A stretch of 10,136 nt of DNA. Source: Gammaproteobacteria bacterium (GTDB taxonomy: Bacteria; Pseudomonadota; Gammaproteobacteria; Thiohalospirales; Thiohalospiraceae). The notes beneath the pieces are model-generated. The model saw only the letters and a list, made by a program, of their open reading frames with translations, was not told the origin of the DNA and searched no databases. Positions within the stretch are counted from its first letter, which is position 1; every line of letters starts with the position of its first letter. Both the position numbers and the translations under genes were made by a program. The DNA lies in contig JABURU010000341.1 of assembly GCA_014762485.1 (NCBI GenBank), positions 1-10,136 on the forward strand. The letters run 5' to 3'. Below are positions 1-5,370 of the stretch, in pieces.

Positions 1-529
1 GAGAGGTTACGGCATCGACGATGGTCAGGCAGTCGTGATCGTGGGCAATTTTAACCAGTGTCTCGGCATTGGACATCGCGCCAGTTGAGGTCTCGGCATG
101 AACGAAGGCGACTACCTTCGCATCAGGGTTGGCCTTTAACGCGGCCTCCAGCTTATTCGGGTCTACCGCCTCACCCCAGGTGTCCTGAACCATGACCGCA
201 GTACCGCCACAGCGCTCAACATTCTCTTTCATGCGGCCGCCGAAAACGCCATTTTGGCAAACGATCACCTTGTCACCCGGCTCAACCAGGTTGACAAAGC
301 AGGTTTCCATACCAGCAGAGCCCGGGGCAGAAACAGGCAAAGTCAGTTGATTCTCGGTCTGGAAGGCGTATTGCAGCATTTGCTTTACTTCGTCCATCAT
401 GGATACAAACAAAGGATCCAGGTGGCCAATTGTCGGACGAGCCATAGCCTGGAGGACACGCTCGCTCACATCAGAAGGGCCAGGCCCCATTAGCGTACGC
501 TTGGGGGGTTGGAATGATTTAAATCCCAT
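1..529 (-). CDS. Class V aminotransferase, alanine/serine-glyoxylate type (5' part, runs off left edge)
   Basis: This is the first 176 codons of a PLP-dependent fold-type I, class V aminotransferase; the rest lies beyond the left edge. Visible family motifs are MGPGPSDV at residues 14-21, SAPGSAGMET at 67-76, NGVFGGRM at 93-100, HAETSTG at 144-150 (compare HGESSTG in human AGT) and DAVTS at 172-176, where D172 should contact the PLP pyridine nitrogen. The Schiff-base lysine would be expected about 25 residues further on, outside the window. The family transfers amino groups from alanine or serine to glyoxylate in the cytoplasm, in glyoxylate/glycine-serine metabolism. The ATG at 529 is supported by an AGAGGA Shine-Dalgarno a few bases upstream and by the typical N-terminus. 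It is transcribed away from the neighbouring fliA in the same direction, 221 bp downstream, and probably from its own promoter. Whether it prefers alanine, serine or another donor cannot be told from this fragment. Confidence 0.9.
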   Translation of the reverse strand, partial: MGFKSFQPPKRTLMGPGPSDVSERVLQAMARPTIGHLDPLFVSMMDEVKQMLQYAFQTENQLTLPVSAPGSAGMETCFVNLVEPGDKVIVCQNGVFGGRMKENVERCGGTAVMVQDTWGEAVDPNKLEAALKANPDAKVVAFVHAETSTGAMSNAETLVKIAHDHDCLTIVDAVTS

Positions 530-591
530 AATGTCCTCTTTTCAAAAATTCTATTCGAGCCGCTTTGCGGCATACTCCCTAACGTCATGTG

Positions 592-600
592 TTTATACCA
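592..600 (-). promoter_or_regulatory. Possible extended -10 promoter of the aminotransferase gene
   Basis: On the minus strand this reads TGGTATAAA, which fits an extended -10 element (TGn followed by TATAAA). The expected -35 position shows no good match, which is tolerated at extended -10 promoters. It would give a leader of about 55 nt before the ATG at 529. That leader contains a short GC hairpin (GCCGC-AAA-GCGGC in the mRNA, 559-571). Called by eye. Confidence 0.3.
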
Positions 601-668
601 CTGATTGACGTTTCCTTTACCCCTTATAGGGCTCTATTTCTTATTTCGGTTATTTCCCACCGGCGCAG

Positions 669-678
669 TAGTATACTA
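669..678. repeat. 10-bp perfect palindrome TAGTATACTA in the fliA-aminotransferase spacer
   Basis: TAGTATACTA is a perfect 10-bp palindrome in the 530-750 spacer, upstream of the putative aminotransferase promoter. It could be a small operator, or simply an AT-rich -10-like sequence. An 8-T run (plus strand, about 714-721) lies nearby without an associated hairpin. Nothing else gene-like is visible in this 221-bp spacer. Confidence 0.25.
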
Positions 679-730
679 TAAGGCAGTGGCGACTTTCCTG
701 CTGGAATGAGTGATTTTTTTTCGCTATATA

Positions 731-752
731 AAAAATTAGCTTTTTCTAATTT
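731..752 (-). terminator. Weak rho-independent-like terminator after fliA
   Basis: On the minus strand a 7-bp perfect stem (AAATTAG / CTAATTT, positions 746-752 and 733-739) with a 6-nt loop is followed directly by further T residues (731-732 and 730). The hairpin begins inside the fliA stop codon. The stem is AT-rich and therefore weak, but its placement and T tract fit an intrinsic terminator for transcripts reading through fliA. Confidence 0.45.
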
Positions 753-1473
753 ATGAGGATTCTGATGGTAGCCAGTCGGTCAAACGAGAGCGCAGGCGAG
801 CATGTGACTGTGACAGGATTTGGCTAATTCGGGACTCGCTAACCCCCAGTACCTCGCCTATTTCACGTAAGTTCAGCTCATTATCATAGTACATGGACAA
901 TACCATTTGCTCACGCTCAGGCAGCTTGGTAATCGCCTCGGCCAACGAGTCACGGAATCGGTCATCCGTCAACCCATCCAGGGGAAGCCCTGCCTGATCG
1001 GGGATCGTATTGATTAACGATTCGTCGGTATGCCCTACCTCATCAAGACTAAACAGGCGGGCGGAATTGGTGTCCTGCAGAATATGATAATAGTCATCCA
1101 GTGAGATCCCCATTTCTTCAGCAATCTCACTGTCTTTGGCATCCGTACCGGTGCGTGCTTCTATGGCCTTGACGGCGGCATCAACATCACGTGATTTCTT
1201 ATGCACCGATTTGGGGGCCCAGTCATTGCGACGTAGCTCATCTATCATCGCCCCACGAACACGGATCGTTGCATAGGTTTCAAAGCTGGCACCCTGTTTG
1301 GCATCATACTGCCTAGCAGCATCCAACAAGCCTATCATGCCGGCCTGGATCAAATCGTCTACCAGAACGCTGGCAGGCAGTCTCCCTATCAAGTGGTAGG
1401 CCAAGCGTTTTACCAATGGCGCATGATCGGTAATCAGCTGGTCGGCATCTGCACTTTGACTATTTGAATACAT
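751..1473 (-). CDS. fliA: RNA polymerase sigma factor for flagellar operons (sigma-28, FliA)
   Basis: This 240-residue protein has the usual FliA length and architecture. Sigma region 2 spans about residues 15-85, including RLPASVLVDDLIQAGMIGLL at 31-50 and a core-binding/-10 recognition segment ending RGAMIDELRRNDW. Region 3 covers about 92-150. Region 4 covers about 176-232, with a helix-turn-helix (LREIGEVLG..ESRISQI) near 202-219. FliA directs core RNA polymerase to class III flagellar and chemotaxis promoters and is normally held inactive by the anti-sigma factor FlgM until the hook is complete. The gene is not next to flhF/flhG or che genes, unlike the common polar-flagellum cluster; it is downstream of a small tetra-cysteine gene with an 84-bp gap and no obvious terminator between them. 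The ATG at 1473 is preceded by only a weak purine stretch, but the N-terminus matches the family. Confidence 0.95.
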   Translation of the reverse strand: MYSNSQSADADQLITDHAPLVKRLAYHLIGRLPASVLVDDLIQAGMIGLLDAARQYDAKQGASFETYATIRVRGAMIDELRRNDWAPKSVHKKSRDVDAAVKAIEARTGTDAKDSEIAEEMGISLDDYYHILQDTNSARLFSLDEVGHTDESLINTIPDQAGLPLDGLTDDRFRDSLAEAITKLPEREQMVLSMYYDNELNLREIGEVLGVSESRISQILSQSHARLRSRLTDWLPSESS

Positions 1474-1500
1474 TCTACTTGTTATACAAATTCTTCATAA

Positions 1501-1528
1501 TTGATATGAGCATATCCCAAACTGTCCA
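1501..1528 (-). promoter_or_regulatory. Possible sigma-70 promoter of fliA
   Basis: On the minus strand TGGACA (1528-1523; five of six consensus bases) is separated by 16 bp from TATCAA (1506-1501; four of six). This gives a leader of roughly 20 nt. No sigma-54 (GG/GC) or sigma-28 pattern was seen in this gap. It may work alongside read-through from the upstream gene. Confidence 0.3.
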
Positions 1529-1557
1529 TGTTGCATAGGCTCAATGTAGTAGTGTAA

Positions 1558-1746
1558 TTATTTTTTCTCTTTTGACAAACCAGGCTTAAGAGAAAATTTC
1601 AGACAGGCATGTCCCGAGGCATTATATACCTCCTGTGAAGGAAAGATTTTGGACTTAAAATTCATCGCCTGGCAACCATAAGGGAAGCGCTCATCCCAGG
1701 TAATATAGAGATGCTTGCAACGATAACAGTTAACGCGATCTGACAT
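1558..1746 (-). CDS. Small conserved four-cysteine protein of unknown function
   Basis: This 62-residue, lysine-rich protein has four cysteines (C7, C10, C25, C48) arranged as CYRC near the start, GC in the middle and ACLKF near the end. That pattern suggests a small zinc- or metal-binding knuckle. It has no signal peptide or membrane segment, so it is probably cytoplasmic. The segments KHLYITWDERFPYGC and GHACLKF resemble a short conserved family I recall from proteobacteria; its function is not established to my knowledge. It lies between the HDOD gene and fliA on the same strand, 84 bp upstream of fliA, so the two may share a transcript. No Shine-Dalgarno is visible before the ATG, where the sequence is pyrimidine-rich, and no better upstream start is seen. 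The conserved cysteine spacing is the main reason to treat it as a real gene. Confidence 0.75.
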   Translation of the reverse strand: MSDRVNCYRCKHLYITWDERFPYGCQAMNFKSKIFPSQEVYNASGHACLKFSLKPGLSKEKK

Positions 1747-1765
1747 GAGGGGGAAATAGGTCTTA

Positions 1766-1771
1766 GTTATA
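1766..1771 (-). promoter_or_regulatory. Possible -10 element of the four-cysteine gene
   Basis: TATAAC on the minus strand matches the sigma-70 -10 consensus at five of six bases and would start RNA only about a dozen bases before the ATG at 1746. The matching -35 is poor. If real, it would give a very short leader lacking a Shine-Dalgarno. Confidence 0.2.
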
Positions 1772-1836
1772 ATTTTCTGGCAGCTAGTTAATATCCATAC
1801 GCTGAAAATTTCATAGTCTTATCAAAAACAGATTAA

Positions 1837-1881
1837 ATACGACCGCGTAGTCTCGAACCAAATCATATTTCTGGGTCGTAT
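1837..1881. repeat. 8-bp perfect inverted repeat with a 29-nt loop downstream of the HDOD gene
   Basis: ATACGACC at 1837-1844 and GGTCGTAT at 1874-1881 are exact reverse complements. The structure begins 13 bp after the HDOD stop codon. On the minus strand the second arm is followed by TTAATC and a T5 stretch, so it could be an imperfect terminator or RNA-stabilising hairpin; it could also be an operator for the downstream gene. The long loop argues against a classic intrinsic terminator. Confidence 0.4.
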
Positions 1882-1894
1882 GGCGGCTTTTATC

Positions 1895-2755
1895 TTAATC
1901 CATTGACAGTACATCCGCCATGATAGATATATTTTCATAGGAAGCCATGGCTTTCTCGATAACCGCGACACCATCATGTTGCGATATACCAATTGCTGAT
2001 AGCCTTTGTGACATGCCTTTTATGTCGGTTTCACCATCAATCAGGCTAGTGGCTATATCTATACTCATTTGCAACAGAAAACTTAACTCCCAGTTCATGC
2101 CACGATAATCTCGCTCGTGATAATGTGCCAGAGCAGAAATGATGTCATCGGTTAACCCCCAGCGCTCAGCGATATATTCCCCCACTTCCGCAGGTGTAAC
2201 TCCCAGCATTTCAGAGGATAAGGACATTAACTGAAAAACATTATTGCCGCTTTTATTAAAAATAGTGGCCATCGCATCAGATTTAATATCCACCATGGCC
2301 AGAATTCCCAGGCCATGCAATACCCCAATCAAGTATGCACGTTCCGGCTGGGTACGAATATCATCAATAGTGGATTTTTCAGCCAGGTTTTGGGCAATAA
2401 ACCCAGCTAATAGTGAGCGGTGCCAAAACTGCTGGGCGGAAAAGCTGGGGCATAATTTGGTGTTAAAATTACCGCCGATCAAGATCGCAATGGCTAGAGC
2501 CTTGGCGGTTCGGACTCCAAGGACGTTAAAAATGGCATCTTTAGCTGTATATACCGGAGTCTTTGGCGAAAAGCTGGCCGAGTTGGCAACACCAACAATA
2601 CGCGCTAACACCGCCGGATCTTTTTCTACCAGCTCTGCCAGTTCTTCCACCTCGATATCGAATGAGTGAATATCTGCCAGCTGACCAATCAAACTGGTCG
2701 ATACCGTTGACAGGTATTTCACCTTGTTCAAACGGTTAAATATCTCTTCGCGCAT
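1895..2755 (-). CDS. HDOD-domain signalling protein (stand-alone)
   Basis: This 286-residue cytoplasmic protein is almost entirely one HDOD domain (roughly residues 12-215). Recognisable blocks are VEKDPAVLARIVGVANSASF at 43-62, the AIFNVLGVRTAKALAIA helix region at 75-90, FWHRSLLAGFIAQNLA near 110-125, YLIGVLHGLGILAM at 141-154 and ALAHYHE at 208-214. HDOD is a degenerate relative of HD phosphohydrolases. Here the canonical His-Asp pair reads H147-G148, so metal-dependent catalysis is unlikely and a scaffold or regulatory role is expected. Family members often act in c-di-GMP, motility or stress signalling, but none can be assigned here. It lies 84 bp downstream of orn on the same strand. 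In that gap TTGACA and TATACA boxes occur at poor mutual spacing. No strong Shine-Dalgarno precedes the ATG, but the N-terminus is typical. Confidence 0.85.
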   Translation of the reverse strand: MREEIFNRLNKVKYLSTVSTSLIGQLADIHSFDIEVEELAELVEKDPAVLARIVGVANSASFSPKTPVYTAKDAIFNVLGVRTAKALAIAILIGGNFNTKLCPSFSAQQFWHRSLLAGFIAQNLAEKSTIDDIRTQPERAYLIGVLHGLGILAMVDIKSDAMATIFNKSGNNVFQLMSLSSEMLGVTPAEVGEYIAERWGLTDDIISALAHYHERDYRGMNWELSFLLQMSIDIATSLIDGETDIKGMSQRLSAIGISQHDGVAVIEKAMASYENISIMADVLSMD

Positions 2756-2839
2756 AAATGCTACCAGCCATGTATAGAAAACGCAGGCATTATTGCCGAT
2801 CTGTCAAGATGAGTAAATCGGTGGATAGTAATAGATATG

Positions 2840-3388
2840 TTAAACTATTTTTAGGAAGTGATTTCGATAAAAACGTAATTCTTCTATAGATTCTCGAATA
2901 TCATCCAGCGCCAGGTGGGCACCATTTTTCTTCAGGCCACTCATCATTTGCGGATTCCAGCGCTTACCCAGCTCTTTAACCGTGCTGACATCCAGGTTGC
3001 GATAATGAAAATAGTCTTCAAGCCTGGGCATGTGGATCGCGAGAAAACGTCGATCCTGACAGATACTGTTACCACAAATTGGCGAAACATTGGCATCGAC
3101 ATACTGGGAGAGAAACTCGATGGTTTCCTGCTCAGCCTGCTGCTCAGAAACCTGACTATTACGCACGCGTTCAATCAGGCCTGAATTGCCATGGGTATTC
3201 GTATTCCACTCGTCCATGGCATTTAACACATCATCAGGCTGATGAATCGCAATCACAGGGCCTTCTGCTAAAATTTCAAGGTTGGAATCCGTCACAATCG
3301 TGGCAATCTCGATTACTTTGTCTTCTTCCGGCACCAGGCCGGTCATTTCCAAGTCTATCCAAATCAGATTGTCAGGGCTTTTCGTCAT
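2840..3388 (-). CDS. orn: Oligoribonuclease (DEDDh 3'-5' exoribonuclease)
   Basis: This 182-residue protein is a full-length Orn. All DEDDh catalytic residues are present at the numbering I know for the E. coli enzyme: D12 and E14 (WIDLEMTGL), D112 (CGNSICQDRRF), H158 (NGAHLAL) and D163 (DDIRES). Orn degrades two- to five-nucleotide RNAs to mononucleotides in the cytoplasm, and is the main enzyme removing pGpG, which keeps c-di-GMP turnover running. The ATG at 3388 has an AGGA ribosome-binding site at good spacing. Orn is divergent from the M48 protease/RsgA operon, with an 87-bp shared spacer; nearness of orn and rsgA is common in gammaproteobacteria. No terminator separates it clearly from the downstream HDOD gene. 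Confidence 0.97.
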   Translation of the reverse strand: MTKSPDNLIWIDLEMTGLVPEEDKVIEIATIVTDSNLEILAEGPVIAIHQPDDVLNAMDEWNTNTHGNSGLIERVRNSQVSEQQAEQETIEFLSQYVDANVSPICGNSICQDRRFLAIHMPRLEDYFHYRNLDVSTVKELGKRWNPQMMSGLKKNGAHLALDDIRESIEELRFYRNHFLKIV

Positions 3389-3452
3389 AGGTTCCTACCG
3401 GCACGGCTCTTTACTTAAACGGTTGCAGAGGCTAACCTGCTCATCGACAATA

Positions 3453-3462
3453 ATCATATGAT
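3453..3462. promoter_or_regulatory. Palindrome ATCATATGAT in the divergent orn / protease spacer
   Basis: This 10-bp perfect palindrome reads TATGAT (a good -10 hexamer) on both strands. On the minus strand it could serve orn with a leader of about 58 nt, although the -35 region is poor. On the plus strand it lies too close to the protease ATG at 3476 to be a conventional promoter; a weaker GACAAT at 3446-3451 with TTGCAG at 3423-3428 (17-bp spacer) is the alternative. It could also be an operator shared by both directions. Confidence 0.25.
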
Positions 3463-3475
3463 CAAATAGAGAAAA

Positions 3476-4720
3476 ATGCATTTATTTACCACTATTTTTA
3501 TATCAGTACTGGCCTTGTCATTTGTTACGCAGATGTGGCTTTCACGCAGACAAAGCCAACATGTTCTAACACACCGTAAACAAGTCCCATCCGCGTTTCG
3601 CCAGTCTGTTAGTCTCGATGATCACCAAAAAGCCGCTGATTACACCCTGGCCCAGGGGCGACTAGGTCACATTGAGCTCATTTATGGAACCCTGTTGCTA
3701 TTGGCCTGGACACTGGGTGGCGGCCTGGCATGGCTGGATAATATCTGGAGCAGCTATCAATGGTCGACCATTCAAACCGGTATTGTTTTTCTAATTAGTG
3801 TCTCACTAATTATGTCGATACTCGACTTACCATTTACCATTTACCGTACGTTTGTGCTGGAACAGCGCTTTGGCTTTAACCGTACTACGGTCAAAACCTT
3901 TGTTAGCGACCTGGTAAAGGGCGCGATCATTATGCTGGTCATTGGCATTCCCTTCACCTGGCTCGTGCTCTGGCTAATGGACTCGATGGGTGAACTGTGG
4001 TGGTTGTATGTATGGTTGGCATACATGGCTTTAAGCTTGACCATGCTGTGGCTATACCCTGCCGTAATTGCGCCGTTATTTAATAAATTCACACCATTAG
4101 CTGATGATGTATTAAAACAACGTATAGAGGCCCTGCTGAGCCGCTGTGGCTTCTCCAGCCAGGGCATCTTCGTAATGGATGGTTCACGCCGTTCCAGCCA
4201 CGGCAATGCCTACTTTACCGGTATTGGCAAGAACAAACGCATTGTCTTCTTTGATACACTCACCGATAGCCTGAAACACGATGAAGTAGAAGCGGTGCTG
4301 GCTCATGAGCTGGGACACTTCAAACGCCAGCATGTCAAAAAACGCATCGCGTTAATGGCATTCATGACATTTGTCAGCCTTGCTATACTGGGATGGCTCA
4401 TCCAAAAGCCATGGTTCTATACCGCGCTGGGAGCAACCGAAGCCTCACACCACATGGCGTTAATGCTGTTCATGATGGTTAGCCCTGCGTTTACCTTTAT
4501 GTTAACGCCGATCATGAGTTTTTATAGTCGCAAACATGAATTCGAAGCCGATGACTTTGCGGCAGAAAACAGTAACGCACATGATTTAATCACCGCCCTG
4601 GTCAAGATGTACCAGGAAAACGCAAAGACACTGACCCCTGATCCCGTCTATTCTGCATTTTACGATTCACACCCACCTGCCCCGATACGTATACAGCACC
4701 TGGGTGGCATGAATGAATAA
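3476..4720 (+). CDS. M48 family integral-membrane metalloprotease (STE24/CAAX protease 1-like)
   Basis: This 414-residue protein has the Ste24-type layout: an N-terminal multi-span membrane region (several hydrophobic helices between about residues 1 and 205), a cytosolic-facing catalytic segment, and two more hydrophobic helices around 297-345. The zinc site is HELGH at 277-281, with the third ligand expected to be E355 in EFEAD. The family signature DGSRRSSHGNAYFTG lies at 235-249 and SHPPAPIRI near the C-terminus. In eukaryotes Ste24 trims prenylated CAAX proteins; bacteria lack that substrate class, so a role in membrane protein quality control or peptide processing is inferred. It is the first gene of a plus-strand operon, with a GAGA ribosome-binding site 5 nt before the ATG. 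Its last codons overlap the start of the cytochrome gene by 8 nt. Confidence 0.93.
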   Translation: MHLFTTIFISVLALSFVTQMWLSRRQSQHVLTHRKQVPSAFRQSVSLDDHQKAADYTLAQGRLGHIELIYGTLLLLAWTLGGGLAWLDNIWSSYQWSTIQTGIVFLISVSLIMSILDLPFTIYRTFVLEQRFGFNRTTVKTFVSDLVKGAIIMLVIGIPFTWLVLWLMDSMGELWWLYVWLAYMALSLTMLWLYPAVIAPLFNKFTPLADDVLKQRIEALLSRCGFSSQGIFVMDGSRRSSHGNAYFTGIGKNKRIVFFDTLTDSLKHDEVEAVLAHELGHFKRQHVKKRIALMAFMTFVSLAILGWLIQKPWFYTALGATEASHHMALMLFMMVSPAFTFMLTPIMSFYSRKHEFEADDFAAENSNAHDLITALVKMYQENAKTLTPDPVYSAFYDSHPPAPIRIQHLGGMNE

Positions 4721-5021
4721 ATGCCTGGCATTACTTATCACCTTGTCGCTACTATTTGCAGCGACAACAACTCATGCTGCGGATATTAAGCGTGGCAAGA
4801 AGTTGCATGATCAAAACTGCCTCAACTGTCATTCTGAATTAATGGATGGTTTACCCAATAAGATTTACATTCGAAATGATCGGCGCATTGAGTCCTATGC
4901 AGCATTACTCAGACAGGTAGGCCGCTGTAAAGATAACCTTGGTATTGCCTGGCCAGAGGATCAGGTGCTGGATGTTGTCGAATACCTGAATACCAAATTT
5001 TACCAGTTTGAAGGCCTATAA
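4713..5021 (+). CDS. Small exported c-type cytochrome, single CXXCH haem site
   Basis: This 102-residue protein has a Sec signal peptide (hydrophobic stretch about residues 5-17, likely cleaved after the AHA-like HAA at 21-23) and one haem-binding motif CLNCH at 36-40. The mature protein is about 80 residues, a cytochrome c class I-like size, acting in the periplasm. The usual distal methionine ligand is not evident: the only later Met is M44, too close to the haem motif to be an ordinary sixth ligand. A further cysteine, C72, lies in GRCKDNLG. The C-terminal WPEDQVLDVVEYLN helix is typical of small cytochrome c proteins. The start overlaps the protease gene by 8 nt, implying translational coupling, and its stop overlaps the next start as TAATG. 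The electron-transfer partner is unknown. Confidence 0.88.
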   Translation: MNKCLALLITLSLLFAATTTHAADIKRGKKLHDQNCLNCHSELMDGLPNKIYIRNDRRIESYAALLRQVGRCKDNLGIAWPEDQVLDVVEYLNTKFYQFEGL

Positions 5022-5359
5022 TGGCTCTTACTGATAAGCATTGCCAACCGTTAGTGCAAGGTCAGGCGACCCTATCAGATACATTAATAGAATCATACCT
5101 GTCGGAAATTGATTCGCAGTGGGAGCTGGTTGCCGATAACACGACAATACAACACTCGTATCATTTTAAAGATTTTCACAAAACCATGGCGTTTGTAAAC
5201 GCAGTAGCCTGGATAGCACACCAGCAAGATCATCACCCAGATATACAGCTGGGTTATAACTACTGCACACTACAATTCACTTCACACGCGGCCCAAGGCT
5301 TGACCGAAAATGATTTTATTTGTGCGGCCAAAGTCGACTTGTTAGCCGTCAACTCTTAA
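5021..5359 (+). CDS. phhB: 4a-hydroxytetrahydrobiopterin dehydratase (pterin-4a-carbinolamine dehydratase)
   Basis: This 112-residue protein is a normal-length PCD/DCoH. It contains the active-site signature DHHPD (H71, H72) after the AFVNAVAWIAHQQ helix, and the third conserved histidine H89 in TSHAAQGLT. PCD dehydrates 4a-hydroxytetrahydrobiopterin to quinonoid dihydropterin in the cytoplasm, recycling the cofactor of phenylalanine hydroxylase; some bacterial homologues are thought to serve other pterin pathways, including molybdenum cofactor metabolism. No phenylalanine hydroxylase gene is in the window, so the partner is unknown and the phhB symbol is by family only. The start codon overlaps the cytochrome stop by one base (TAATG), and the stop lies 11 nt before RsgA, so it sits firmly inside the operon. 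Confidence 0.9.
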   Translation: MALTDKHCQPLVQGQATLSDTLIESYLSEIDSQWELVADNTTIQHSYHFKDFHKTMAFVNAVAWIAHQQDHHPDIQLGYNYCTLQFTSHAAQGLTENDFICAAKVDLLAVNS

Positions 5360-5370
5360 GCCGGGTATTT

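Noticed and set aside
1853..1859. GGTTCGA on the minus strand, resembling a tRNA T-arm or attachment-site core
   Set aside because: No acceptor, anticodon or D-arm can be built around it, and there is no integrase or direct repeat nearby.
2244..2669. Open reading frame of 141 codons on the plus strand opposite the HDOD gene
   Set aside because: It lies wholly antisense to a well-supported HDOD gene, and its translation shows no recognisable domain; it is a shadow frame.
2786..2797. GGCA-TTAT-TGCC hairpin in the orn-HDOD spacer
   Set aside because: A 4-bp stem without a T run is expected by chance.
2802..2807. Perfect -35 TTGACA (minus strand) upstream of the HDOD gene
   Set aside because: The nearest -10-like box, TATACA (2776-2771), is 25 bp away, too far for a sigma-70 promoter.
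5132..5139. GCCGATAA, an exact sigma-28 -10 sequence
   Set aside because: It lies inside the PCD coding region with no TAAA-type -35 at the required distance and no motility gene downstream on that strand.
5320..5370. Upstream in-frame extension of RsgA (17 extra residues)
   Set aside because: It lies inside the PCD gene and lacks family similarity; the MSKRRLSHQQQRR start at 5371 matches RsgA.
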